Below are positions 9,857 to 17,693 of a DNA stretch of 32,797 nt, piece by piece. Under the pieces are notes generated by a model that saw only the letters and a program-made list of their open reading frames with translations, ran no database searches and was not told where the DNA came from. How positions within the stretch are numbered: position 1 is the first letter of the stretch; each line of letters begins with the position of its first letter. Made by a program: the position numbers and the translations under genes. Source of the stretch: Blastocatellia bacterium (GTDB lineage Bacteria; Acidobacteriota; Blastocatellia; UBA7656). Location: contig JAHFUG010000018.1 of assembly GCA_023265195.1 (NCBI GenBank), forward strand, positions 1 through 32,797, given 5' to 3'.

Positions 9857-10390
9857 ATGGAATTTGAGTTCACTGGCCGTCACATACGGATAACGCCGAC
9901 TATCGAACGGCTGGTGCGAAAAGAGATGGGCAAACTCGACCGCATCCTGGACTCGGCGCCGATGCGGGCGCACATCATTCTCTCATCGGAAAAGCACCGA
10001 AAGTGCGCCGAGATCGTGGTCTATTGGCGTGACAGTGTTTTTACCGGGATCGCCGAGAACAACGACCTCAATCACTCCATTACTACCGCCGCGTCCAAAG
10101 TAGAGAAGCAGGTCCTGCGCCTCAAGGAAAAATTCGGCTCGAAGAAACGGCGGCGCACCTCCACACGGGCGGTGACTCCGGCCGCGGATGGATCTTCAGA
10201 GGCCGCTCCGTCAACGCCTCGCATAATCCAAGCGCGGCGGTACAGGGTCAAGCCGATGACTCCGGAGGAGGCGGCGTCAATCGTTGCCGAATCGAGTGAT
10301 CAGTTCATAGTGTTTCGCGACGCTGAAACCAATAAAATCGGAGTCCTGTATAAGAGAACGGACGGCAACTTTGGTTTCATCGAACCGTAG
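9857..10390 (+). CDS. hpf: ribosome hibernation promoting factor, long form
   Basis: A 177-residue protein. Residues 1-100 form the S30AE/YfiA domain (MEFEFTGRHIRITPTIERLV) that binds the decoding region of the 30S subunit. After a basic Ser/Thr/Ala-rich linker, residues about 125-177 form the C-terminal dimerisation domain of long HPF (RYRVKPMTPEEAA...FGFIEP), which drives 100S ribosome formation. The start has an excellent AAGGAGG 7-8 nt upstream. It follows rpoN by 96 nt. The stop is followed after only 2 nt by a heptamer repeat array. Confidence 0.95.
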   Translation: MEFEFTGRHIRITPTIERLVRKEMGKLDRILDSAPMRAHIILSSEKHRKCAEIVVYWRDSVFTGIAENNDLNHSITTAASKVEKQVLRLKEKFGSKKRRRTSTRAVTPAADGSSEAAPSTPRIIQARRYRVKPMTPEEAASIVAESSDQFIVFRDAETNKIGVLYKRTDGNFGFIEP

Positions 10391-10392
10391 AA

Positions 10393-10540
10393 CAGTGGTC
10401 AGTGGTCAGTGGTCAGTGGTCAGTGGCCAGTGGCCAGAGAGCAGGGATCAGTGGCCGGAAGGGGTCAGTGGTCAGCCGGAAATCAGTGGCCGGAAGTCAG
10501 TCGCCAGGGATCGGTGGCCAGAGAGCAGGGATCAGTGGCT
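10393..10540 (+). repeat. CAGTGGT/CAGTGGC heptamer array
   Basis: Six head-to-tail heptamers (four CAGTGGT, then two CAGTGGC) occupy 10393-10434. A scrambled stretch follows, made of the same word plus CAGGGATC and GCCGGAA blocks. A 24-nt segment is perfectly repeated at 10432-10455 and 10516-10539 (84 nt apart). The frame here is open on the plus strand only because the repeat lacks stops; there is no ribosome binding site, so it is not counted as coding. Confidence 0.9.
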
Positions 10541-10692
10541 GATCCGCTCGGGTTCAAAGGGGCTCAGGCGCTGTGATGAATTGCCAGAGTCGTAAGATTT
10601 ACTGTCCGAATAAACTACCAAAGGAGACCAGTCCTTGCATTATCGTAGGTTCGTGAGGCTCCGACTAGCCACTGTCTTTACTTCCGGGCGCT

Positions 10693-10721
10693 GGCCACTG
10701 CCCACTGGCCACTGACCACTG
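10693..10721 (-). repeat. inverted copy of the heptamer array
   Basis: Read on the minus strand, this stretch is CAGTGGTCAGTGGCCAGTGG followed by GCAGTGGCC: the same heptamers as at 10393-10434 in opposite orientation. It abuts the rapZ start codon and occupies the place where a Shine-Dalgarno would be expected. Confidence 0.85.
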
Positions 10722-10725
10722 TCTT

Positions 10726-11601
10726 ATGCCTGTTTCAATCGCGATAATTACGGGCGTGTCCGGTTCGGGGATGTCGTCGGCTTTGAAGGTCTTCGAAGAC
10801 CTCGGCTACTTCGCCGTTGATAATCTTCCAGTCCAGTTGATTCCTACTTTCGTCAAGCTCTTCGAACAATCGGGGAAAAAGGACCGCACTGCCTTTGTCG
10901 TGGACGCCCGATCCCGCGAATCTCTCGCCAGTTTCCCGAAAATACACAACGAACTCGTCAGGGAGGGCGCCCTCGTCACCGTGTTGTTCCTCGACGCCGA
11001 TGACCCGGTGCTGCTGCGGCGTTACAGCGAAACCCGCCGGCCTCATCCCTTACCCGACCAGGACGTGCTTGCCGCGATCAGTCAAGAGCGGAATCTGCTG
11101 TCACGCATACGGGAGCTCGCCGACGTAGTCATCGACACCACGGATCACACCGTGCACTCGCTGCGCGACGTGATCAAAGACCGCTTCGCCGAACGGGGCT
11201 CGGCGCAAGGAATCAAGGTGACTTTAATTTCGTTCGGATTTCGCCAGGGTCTGCCCCGCGAGGCCGATATGTTGTTTGACGTCAGGTTTCTTCCAAATCC
11301 ACACTTCGTTCCGGAGCTTCGTAGATTGACCGGTCTCGATAAGAAAGTGATTGCATTCCTGGAAACGCAAGAAGGCGTAGTGGAGGCGATCCGGCGCTTT
11401 TCGGAATTGCTCGAATACCTGCTGCCGAAATTCGAAGCGGAAGGCAAGAGCTACCTCACGATCGGAGTCGGCTGCACCGGAGGCCGTCACCGATCCGTGA
11501 TGGTCACGCAGGCGCTTCGTGATAAGCTCGAGGCCGTCGGCGTCAACACGGTTGTTCATCACAGGGACATAGCCAGGGACGCGGAGCGATACACAAGTTG
11601 A
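10726..11601 (+). CDS. rapZ: RapZ/YvcJ family nucleotide-binding protein, Walker A Lys replaced
   Basis: A 291-residue RapZ (formerly YvcJ/YhbJ). Signature regions: KVFEDLGYFAVDNLP, DARSRE, ETRRPHPL, and in the C-terminal domain GVGCTGGRHRSV. In E. coli RapZ the C-terminal domain binds the sRNAs GlmY/GlmZ and senses glucosamine-6-phosphate. The P-loop reads GVSGSGMSS at residues 10-18, so the invariant lysine (GxSGxGKS) is Met16 (codon ATG, one base from AAG). No Shine-Dalgarno is visible because an inverted repeat array lies directly upstream. The gene lies 4 nt before the EIIA gene, the usual PTS neighbourhood. Confidence 0.93.
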   Translation: MPVSIAIITGVSGSGMSSALKVFEDLGYFAVDNLPVQLIPTFVKLFEQSGKKDRTAFVVDARSRESLASFPKIHNELVREGALVTVLFLDADDPVLLRRYSETRRPHPLPDQDVLAAISQERNLLSRIRELADVVIDTTDHTVHSLRDVIKDRFAERGSAQGIKVTLISFGFRQGLPREADMLFDVRFLPNPHFVPELRRLTGLDKKVIAFLETQEGVVEAIRRFSELLEYLLPKFEAEGKSYLTIGVGCTGGRHRSVMVTQALRDKLEAVGVNTVVHHRDIARDAERYTS

Positions 11602-11605
11602 GCCT

Positions 11606-12013
11606 ATGATCGGAGCAGTCATAGTAACTCACGGGCAGTTGGCGACCGAGTTGGTGTCGGCCGCTGAGATGATCGTGGGCGAGATTAGCCATATTACGTC
11701 GGTTTCAATCGGATGGCACGACGACGTCGATGTGGCGCACGAGCACATAGCGCGGGCGATCCAGCGCGTGGACGGCGGAGCCGGCGTCATCATCCTGACC
11801 GATATGTTCGGGGGCACTCCTACTAACATCGCGGCTACGTTTCTCGATAAGGCAAAAGTAGAGGTTGTAACCGGAGTTAATCTGCCGATGGTGATCAAGC
11901 TGGCGTCTCAGGATCAAGGCGAGATTCTCTCGGTGCTGGCGGAGAGAGTTCGCGATCAGGGCCGGCAGCAGATATATCTGGCGAGCGAGATACTCGCTCC
12001 AAAGAAGCAATGA
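11606..12013 (+). CDS. PTS EIIA component, mannose/fructose (ManX) family
   Basis: A 135-residue EIIA(Man) domain. The phospho-accepting histidine is H9 in VTHGQLA, and the conserved MFGGTPTN motif follows at about residue 70. No IIB, IIC or IID gene is nearby, so it probably acts in signalling rather than sugar uptake, as proposed for the rapZ-linked PTS of other bacteria. The position (4 nt after rapZ, and near rpoN) is where ptsN stands in Proteobacteria, but this is a different EIIA fold. The HPr and Enzyme I partners are not in the window. Its stop overlaps the next start (ATGA). Confidence 0.93.
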   Translation: MIGAVIVTHGQLATELVSAAEMIVGEISHITSVSIGWHDDVDVAHEHIARAIQRVDGGAGVIILTDMFGGTPTNIAATFLDKAKVEVVTGVNLPMVIKLASQDQGEILSVLAERVRDQGRQQIYLASEILAPKKQ

Positions 12014-13062
12014 CTCGCCAGACGCCGTCTTTCGTCTCAAACAGGCCAACGATGCTTGCCCAACCCCGCACAACCCCAGACCACGAGCCTCTGCTACAGG
12101 TTTCGGATTTGCGCGTCTATTTCGCCAACGCCGCGGGCGGCTCCGCCCGCGCCGTTGACGGCGTCAGCTTTGAGATTTACTCGAAAGAGACGCTTGGCCT
12201 CGTCGGCGAAAGCGGCTGCGGGAAGTCGGTCACGGTATTCTCGATTCTCAAGCTTCTGCAGTCGCCGCCGGCCCGTTATGCCGGAGGTGAAGTGCGCTTT
12301 CGCGGCGTGAACTTGCTGAACTTGAGTGAGCAAGAGCTGCGATCCGTCCGCGGCCGGCTGATCTCCATGGTGTTCCAGGAGCCTGCCTCGTCGCTTAACC
12401 CGATAATGACAATCGGCCGGCAGATTACCGAAGCTATACTCGAACACCAAAAGATGTCGAAGCTCGACGCTAAGCGCACCGCCATTAGCATGTTAGGACG
12501 AGCGGGAATAGGCTCGCCCGAGCAGCGATTCGACGCCTATCCTCACCAGTTGTCCGGGGGAATGAAACAGCGCGCAATGATCGCTATGGCGCTTGTGTGC
12601 CGGCCGCTGCTGTTGATCGCCGACGAGCCTACAACCGCGCTCGACGTCACGATACAGGCCCAGATACTGGATCTGCTCCGTGAACTCCAGGACGAATTCG
12701 AAATGTCGGTCTTGCTGATCACGCACGATCTGGGCGTGGTGGCCGAAACTTGCGATCGAGTGGCAATAATGTACGCAGGCAAAATAGTCGAATACGCTTC
12801 GGTAACCGGCTTGTTCGAGCGCGCCTCGCATCCGTATACGCTTGGGCTGTTCAGGTCGCTTCCCACGCTTGGCGCGAGACGAGTCTCGCTGCCAATGATT
12901 CCCGGGATACCGCCCGACCCGCTGGACTATCCATCGGGTTGCCGTTTTAGAACCCGGTGCGATATGGCTGAAGAGCGATGCAAAGAGGAGCCGCCCTTGC
13001 GAGAGATAGCGCCGGGTCATCTGGCGGCGTGCCATTTTTCCGATAGAATTACTCGTCAATAA
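12010..13062 (+). CDS. oligopeptide/dipeptide ABC transporter ATPase (OppD/DppD)
   Basis: A 350-residue ATPase with Walker [10 protein letters not shown], signature [15 protein letters not shown], Walker [14 protein letters not shown] and the C-terminal Opp/Dpp extension with the Cys pattern [14 protein letters not shown]. Translation is coupled to the EIIA gene by a 4-nt ATGA overlap at 12010; an internal ATG at 12052 is possible and would remove a non-conserved leader. It pairs with the following OppF-like ATPase. No permease or solute-binding gene is adjacent, so the membrane subunits must lie elsewhere. Confidence 0.93.
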   Translation: MTRQTPSFVSNRPTMLAQPRTTPDHEPLLQVSDLRVYFANAAGGSARAVDGVSFEIYSKETLGLVGESGCGKSVTVFSILKLLQSPPARYAGGEVRFRGVNLLNLSEQELRSVRGRLISMVFQEPASSLNPIMTIGRQITEAILEHQKMSKLDAKRTAISMLGRAGIGSPEQRFDAYPHQLSGGMKQRAMIAMALVCRPLLLIADEPTTALDVTIQAQILDLLRELQDEFEMSVLLITHDLGVVAETCDRVAIMYAGKIVEYASVTGLFERASHPYTLGLFRSLPTLGARRVSLPMIPGIPPDPLDYPSGCRFRTRCDMAEERCKEEPPLREIAPGHLAACHFSDRITRQ

Positions 13063-14087
13063 TGAACCCTCTCCTGATTGTCGAAGATCTCGTAAAGCAC
13101 TATCCCATCCGCAAAGGGGTCGTGCCGAAAACGATCGGCTTTGTGCGCGCGGTCGATGGGGTGTCGCTTTCGATTGCCCGAGGCCAGACCCTGGGCCTCG
13201 TGGGCGAGTCGGGCTGCGGCAAGACGACGCTCGGAAGGGCCATACTGAGGTTAGTGGAACCTACATCCGGCAGAGTCATATTCGACGGGCGCGATCTCTC
13301 GAGCATGGACTCAAGCGAGATGCGGCGGCTTCGCCGCGAAATGCAGATCGTCTTTCAGGACCCTTTCGGCTCGCTCAATCCACGGATGACTATAGGCGCA
13401 ATGATCGAAGAGCCGATATTGGTGCACGGCGTCGAGTTCGAGGAGCCGTCTTCGACTCGGCCGGTCAGGTCACGCTCCGAACGGCGGCGCAAAGCTCGCG
13501 CGCGAGCCGCCGAGCTGCTTGATATGGTGGGACTGCCTCGAGACGCGGCTTCTCGATACCCGCACGAATTCTCGGGCGGCCAGCGGCAGCGCGTAGGCAT
13601 TGCTCGAGCTCTGGCGCTGCGCCCGAGTTTTGTGGTTTGTGACGAAGCAGTCTCCTCGCTCGATGTCTCCATTCAGGCGCAGATACTCAATCTGCTTTCG
13701 GATCTGCAACGCGCGCTCGGGCTGACCTACTTGTTTATCGCCCACGACCTGGCCGTGGTGAAACATATTTCAAGCCGCGTCGCGGTGATGTATCTCGGCG
13801 AAATCGTCGAGGAGGCCGGCACGGAGGAGCTTTTCGCCCGGCCCGCCCATCCTTACACGCAGGCGCTTCTCGCTTCTATTCCAGTTCCCATTCCCCATCA
13901 TAAGAAGACTAGCCCCCGTTTGTCGGGAGACCTGCCCTCGGCGTCGAACCCGCCTTCAGGATGCCGGTTCCATACAAGGTGCTCCATCGCTATCGACGAG
14001 TGTAGGAAAGAAACCCTCTCGCTCATCGAGATCGGTCCAGGACACCGCGCCGCTTGTATGAGGACAGACGTCTCAATGAACCGTTGA
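13062..14087 (+). CDS. oligopeptide/dipeptide ABC transporter ATPase (OppF/DppF)
   Basis: A 341-residue ATPase with Walker [10 protein letters not shown], signature [17 protein letters not shown], Walker [14 protein letters not shown] and a C-terminal Opp-type Cys cluster ([14 protein letters not shown]). An insertion rich in Ser/Arg (about residues 125-147, between Q-loop and signature) is longer than in E. coli OppF. The start overlaps the OppD-like stop by one base (TAATG), so the two are surely co-translated and would form the ATPase heterodimer of a peptide importer. It is the last gene of the long plus-strand run. Confidence 0.93.
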   Translation: MNPLLIVEDLVKHYPIRKGVVPKTIGFVRAVDGVSLSIARGQTLGLVGESGCGKTTLGRAILRLVEPTSGRVIFDGRDLSSMDSSEMRRLRREMQIVFQDPFGSLNPRMTIGAMIEEPILVHGVEFEEPSSTRPVRSRSERRRKARARAAELLDMVGLPRDAASRYPHEFSGGQRQRVGIARALALRPSFVVCDEAVSSLDVSIQAQILNLLSDLQRALGLTYLFIAHDLAVVKHISSRVAVMYLGEIVEEAGTEELFARPAHPYTQALLASIPVPIPHHKKTSPRLSGDLPSASNPPSGCRFHTRCSIAIDECRKETLSLIEIGPGHRAACMRTDVSMNR

Positions 14088-14280
14088 TGCGGACGCGAAT
14101 GAGTCATCGCAACATAAATCTTAGACTCGCAATCCAGCGGCACGATTGACCAGCCGGGATTCACGGAGGAGCCGCTCATCGGTGTTGCGAGAAAGGCCGG
14201 AAGGGCCGGTCATCGTTGACTTTTGGCAGGCCGATAAACAAGAATGACCCGTCACCAGTAATGTGAATGGAGTAGTCAGA

Positions 14281-14922
14281 ATGATGAGGAACTTGCTCAT
14301 TGGTGCGGTGTTACTGAACTCTCTCGCCGCCGGCTCCGCATCCCAACAAACAACGGGCGCTCTTAAAGGGAAGATCGAAGACGAGAAGGGCAAGCCGATA
14401 GCCCGAGCGGAAGTCAGGGTGAGAAGCGTCCGCTCGGGATCGATCAAGGAAACAAAGACCGACGAGGCCGGCAACTATGCATTTGAACTCGAGCCCGATG
14501 AATACGTCATCGCGTTCGACGCCGAGGGTTATCAGGGCGGAACGATGACGAACATGCAGCAGGTTGAGTCTGGCCGCGAGACTCGCGTCAAAACGATCAA
14601 GTTGTCTCACGCAAAGAGGTCGTCCCTTGTTCGAGGGGGCGTCTTCGACACGGGCGGCGTGTCGCTGGCGGGCGCGCGCGTGAAGCTGGTGCGCATCCCT
14701 ACCGCCGAGGAAGAAAAAGAACATAAGCACATTTCCTCATTCTCAATGGAGCGAGTCTCAAACGCCAGGGGCGAAATCGCGTTTCGATTGCCTCCGGCTC
14801 GCGCCCGCTATCGTCTGACGGCGACCCTTGACGGCTACAAACCTGACACCAAGATCGTCGACGTGAACGAAAGCGAAAGCGCGCCCGTCGCGTTGTCGCT
14901 CGAGCCTCTGAAGAGGAGATAG
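14281..14922 (+). CDS. secreted carboxypeptidase-regulatory-like (CnaB-type) protein
   Basis: A 213-residue protein with a signal peptide (MMRNLLIGAVLLNSLAAGSA, cleavage probably near SAS-QQ) and two beta-sandwich repeats of the carboxypeptidase regulatory-like family: about residues 27-100 (GALKGKIEDEKGKPIARAEV) and 108-205 (GVFDTGGVSLAGARVKLVRI). The start is the ATG at 14281, with GGAG 8 nt upstream; the frame is open from a GTG at 14263, which would put charged residues before the signal peptide. Such modules are common in exported proteins of Acidobacteriota and Bacteroidota; no enzymatic residues are seen. It may be co-transcribed with the HTH gene 26 nt downstream. Confidence 0.8.
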   Translation: MMRNLLIGAVLLNSLAAGSASQQTTGALKGKIEDEKGKPIARAEVRVRSVRSGSIKETKTDEAGNYAFELEPDEYVIAFDAEGYQGGTMTNMQQVESGRETRVKTIKLSHAKRSSLVRGGVFDTGGVSLAGARVKLVRIPTAEEEKEHKHISSFSMERVSNARGEIAFRLPPARARYRLTATLDGYKPDTKIVDVNESESAPVALSLEPLKRR

Positions 14923-14948
14923 CGAATCAACCTGAGGCCCAGTTAGTT

Positions 14949-15242
14949 GTGCCGGAACAGGCGAAAGAGAAGAAGACCGACTTCTTGACTGCAAGGCAGC
15001 TCGCCGAGGTTCTGCAAATAAGCGAGTCCAGCGTGCACAGACTCCGGCGGGCGGGGAAGATTCCCGCGGTCACGCTGACCCCAAGACTGATCAGATACAA
15101 CTTGCGCGACGTAAAGGGGGCCCTCCGCCCGCGCGCTGCCTCGGCGAAACAGGACGCCGAATCGCACGGTCATGTCGAACCTGATCCTCAGCTCTCGTTT
15201 GAGGAATTCGATTCGACGTTTGCCGATCCCGCCAAAAGCTAG
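14949..15242 (+). CDS. small HTH (excisionase/MerR-like) DNA-binding protein
   Basis: A 97-residue protein with one helix-turn-helix of the HTH_17/excisionase type: LTARQLAEVLQISESSVHR, then LRRAGKIPAV and a wing with RYNLRDVKG. The C-terminal 35 residues are charged and non-conserved. The start codon is GTG at 14949 with only a weak upstream GAGG. No phage or integrase gene is near, so this is more likely a stand-alone regulator than a prophage excisionase. Its stop overlaps the convergent homoserine dehydrogenase stop through a shared CTAG (15239-15242). Confidence 0.75.
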   Translation: MPEQAKEKKTDFLTARQLAEVLQISESSVHRLRRAGKIPAVTLTPRLIRYNLRDVKGALRPRAASAKQDAESHGHVEPDPQLSFEEFDSTFADPAKS

Positions 15243-16237
15243 GATATACACTCGATTATGTCTCGGTGAATCAGTTCCGCGATCGAGTTGCGAGACGAGG
15301 CGCCCCGCGAAATGAATTCTCGCCCGGATTCAGCCCTAAAGACGGCGAGCTTTGACGAACCGGAGATGGAAAAGAAGGGAGAGTCCGGCTGAATGAGTTT
15401 CGGAGCGACGCTCACGCGAACTCGGCCTTGCCAGATTCGGGCTCGCCCTACAAGACGCACGGCCAAGCCGCGCGCGCGCGCGGTTTGAACCAGAGATTCC
15501 GTTTCACCGCCGATTCCAATGCGAGATATCTCTTCGAGCCGAGTCTTCGCGCGCATGGACGTCTTCGCGAGAATCAACGTCTTGCAGGCGGTGTCCCATC
15601 CTTCGACGTCGAGCGAGGGGTCCGGTTCGGCTATTCCCGCTTCCTGTGCGGCCGCCAGCGCATCCTCGAATGAAATCGATCTTTCACGCATTTCATCGAG
15701 CACGTAGTTGGTAGTTCCATTCAACACGCCTCGAATCTCGACCACACCTTCACCAGTTATCTCATCGGGCGGAACCACTCCAGTCGTCCCGCTGAATCGC
15801 AGCATCGACCCTCCCTGGCGCGCGGCCTCCATGAGTAGATCAAATCCGTGAACCAGCGGGCCCTTATCAACGGTGACCACGCTGATCCCATTCTCCAGCG
15901 CGGTGCGTATCAGATCGAGACCCGGCTGTCCGTTCTTAATGTTGGTTGGAAGCGATTCCACCAGTACCGCAACGCCACGGGAGCGAAGAAGCTTAACGAA
16001 CTCGCCGGGCTCCTGAACATCTCTCCCCCGAGCAAACTCCCGGATGCCGAGGCCTGATTCCTTGAATTGTGATATTCGCGCAAGCTCATCCGCCGTTTCA
16101 ACGAAAAGGCCGCCGCTCGAATCCGCAACCGCGTTGACTCGCAATCGCGTTCCTGGATCTGCCGCATTGCGCAAATAATTAATAAAGGCGCGTCCTACAT
16201 TGCCCAATCCGAAGAGTGCTAGTCCGACTTCTTGCAT
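15239..16237 (-). CDS. homoserine dehydrogenase, short form without ACT domain
   Basis: A 332-residue enzyme with an N-terminal Rossmann fold (GLGNVG at 10-15) and the homoserine dehydrogenase catalytic region: GTTNYVLDE at about 174-182, then EPDPSLDVEGWD with the conserved acidic residues and the catalytic Lys219 in CKTLILAK. It reduces aspartate semialdehyde to homoserine for Thr/Met synthesis. The C-terminal ACT domain found in the 430-residue class is missing, so threonine feedback through that domain is not expected. The sequence is somewhat divergent. No other threonine-pathway gene lies nearby. Convergent with the HTH gene. Confidence 0.88.
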   Translation of the reverse strand: MQEVGLALFGLGNVGRAFINYLRNAADPGTRLRVNAVADSSGGLFVETADELARISQFKESGLGIREFARGRDVQEPGEFVKLLRSRGVAVLVESLPTNIKNGQPGLDLIRTALENGISVVTVDKGPLVHGFDLLMEAARQGGSMLRFSGTTGVVPPDEITGEGVVEIRGVLNGTTNYVLDEMRERSISFEDALAAAQEAGIAEPDPSLDVEGWDTACKTLILAKTSMRAKTRLEEISRIGIGGETESLVQTARARGLAVRLVGRARIWQGRVRVSVAPKLIQPDSPFFSISGSSKLAVFRAESGREFISRGASSRNSIAELIHRDIIECIS

Positions 16238-16301
16238 AATTGAGTTTCAGACTGGCGGTTGCAAGCGCCCGCACGATGCGTTGTTCCAAAACCGCGAGTA
16301 G

Positions 16302-17288
16302 CTAGCTCACCGCTTCAGCCGGCAACAGGGCTTTGATGTCGCGCACAACTTTCGCGACGTCCTTCTGATCTCCAAGCGCCATCATGAAGAACTTGTAGCC
16401 GTTGTGAAAGCAAACCAGCCCGTTGCCGAAAAGCCATATGCTGGAAAGCATGGGATTACCCCCAAGCACCAGACTTAGGGGAAAGCCGGTGACGGCGGCC
16501 CCGGTGAACGCCTCATAAACGAGGCCCGCTCCCGCCGCAATACTGAACGCTCCAAGCAAAGGCGCGCCCACATACCGGGCTACGTCCCGCTCGAATCGGG
16601 CGCGGTTGCGCGCGGCTTCCTCGAGACTGCCATCGATCATGAGTTCTTCTTGACGCTTTAGGTGAGCTTCGTATTTCTCGGACAGCTTCCTGAGTCCGTA
16701 TGGGATGACGGCGGAATGGAACAGCCAATGCCCAGCGCCGCCCGCGCCGAGAAGGGTGACGTCAAGCGAAGAGAGGGACGAGCCCGCGCGGACGCCTGCT
16801 ACGAATGCGAGCGAGACCACCGCCGCCTTGCCCGGATTCTGTTTGACCCAGGCCCGGGCGCTTCCAACCGCGCTCACGACCGACCCCGGCAGCCGAACTG
16901 CCGATGCGCCGGTTCGGGCGGCTCCGCTCGCGGTTTCGTAATAACGTTTCGCATCGCCAAGCAGGTCGCCGGTCCTGGCTTTCACGTCATCGACTACTTC
17001 CTCCGCCTTGCCGGTTATTCCCGATTCGCGAATGCTCTCCTTAGCCGCGCCGGCGGTTCGTCTGGCTGCTTCTTTCACGGCGTCGCTGACCCCGTGTTCG
17101 CGGTCGATTCGCGAGACCTCCTGGCGGGCCGATTCGATGGTGGTTTGAGCGGCTTGGGCTCCCTTGCGTAACGCATCTTGAGCCGTGCGAGAACCCTCTT
17201 TGAGCTTTGACCTTATTCGGTACTTCTCGTCGAGATCTTGCGCCGCTTGTTCCGCGCGGCGCCTCAATTCATCAAGTTTGCTTGGCAT
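16302..17288 (-). CDS. helical membrane-associated protein, unknown function
   Basis: 328 residues from the ATG at 17288, which has AGGAG 7 nt upstream; an in-frame extension to 17333 lacks a good site. Residues 1-125 are Ala/Lys/Glu/Arg-rich amphipathic helix with repeated AA-x-AR patterns, reminiscent of apolipoprotein/LEA-like or ElaB/YqjD (DUF883) proteins. The segment WVKQNPGKAAVVSLAFVAGV (147-166) resembles the DUF883 membrane anchor. Further hydrophobic segments lie at about 175-198, 240-260 and 265-302. It probably sits at the inner membrane, where DUF883 relatives bind ribosomes, but the resemblance is too weak for a firm family call. Confidence 0.7.
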   Translation of the reverse strand: MPSKLDELRRRAEQAAQDLDEKYRIRSKLKEGSRTAQDALRKGAQAAQTTIESARQEVSRIDREHGVSDAVKEAARRTAGAAKESIRESGITGKAEEVVDDVKARTGDLLGDAKRYYETASGAARTGASAVRLPGSVVSAVGSARAWVKQNPGKAAVVSLAFVAGVRAGSSLSSLDVTLLGAGGAGHWLFHSAVIPYGLRKLSEKYEAHLKRQEELMIDGSLEEAARNRARFERDVARYVGAPLLGAFSIAAGAGLVYEAFTGAAVTGFPLSLVLGGNPMLSSIWLFGNGLVCFHNGYKFFMMALGDQKDVAKVVRDIKALLPAEAVS

Positions 17289-17693
17289 TGTCTTGCTCCT
17301 GTTCCAAAGGACGCTAGCCCCGCGCCTTGCCAATCCTACGCTGACAATTGGGGGGCCGCCACTCAGTACCCATACGGCCCTGGCGCGGGCGTGGTTCCTT
17401 ACCGAACCGAGCGCAAATCTTTGTTGAATAGTTGACGGCGCGCGTGGTATATTGCGGTGCTTTAGTGATGATTTGGCCGATTTTGGTTATAAATTAGTCA
17501 TTTTCGCTTCATTCTCGGTAGTTCATTAGAAGGCTTTTTCTAGGGTATAGCAGGGTTTTGGGCTTGCCAGCGAAGACTTTGGGAGCCTCGCATCATGGGG
17601 TTGATCTTGAGTAGCTCCGCCGCTGCCAGCCCTCCGTCACCAAAGGAATGCACCGTCGCCACAGGCGACTATGAACGCGTATAAGGAGGCTCA
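17289..17693. other. divergent intergenic region upstream of the CHRD gene
   Basis: About 405 bases, AT-richer than the flanks at 17455-17560. It holds a possible plus-strand promoter (17424-17453) and a perfect 6-bp hairpin (GTCGCC-ACA-GGCGAC, 17655-17669) shortly before the AAGGAGG of the CHRD gene. The leader would be long (about 230 nt). I compared it by eye with common riboswitch cores and did not recognise one. Confidence 0.5.
17424..17453 (+). promoter_or_regulatory. possible sigma-70 promoter, TTGAAT-18-TATATT
   Basis: TTGAAT at 17424-17429 and TATATT at 17448-17453 are separated by 18 nt, near the housekeeping consensus. It would serve the CHRD-exosortase pair through a long leader. 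The elements are common enough that chance is possible. Confidence 0.3.

Larger units (their letters stand above)
10391..10725. other. repeat-filled gap between hpf and rapZ
   Basis: 335 bases: the heptamer array, then about 150 nt of apparently unique sequence with an orphan AAAGGAGA at 10619-10626 that has no in-frame partner in rapZ, then an inverted copy of the array (10693-10721) that ends 4 nt before the rapZ ATG. An RNA spanning the gap could fold by pairing the two arrays. Confidence 0.7.

Noticed and set aside
10371-10595. 74-codon plus-strand frame rich in QWSVVSGQW
   Set aside because: Pure translation of the heptamer array overlapping the end of hpf; no ribosome binding site.
10393-10721. 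CRISPR array
   Set aside because: Repeats are 7-nt and contiguous or scrambled, with no regular spacers and no cas genes.
14949-15242. Prophage excisionase marking an integrated element
   Set aside because: The HTH type occurs in excisionases, but no integrase, attachment repeat or phage gene is nearby.
17560-17693. Possible riboswitch in the long CHRD leader
   Set aside because: A short perfect hairpin and a purine-rich patch are present, but none of the conserved cores I know (c-di-GMP, cobalamin, SAM, glycine) could be matched by eye.
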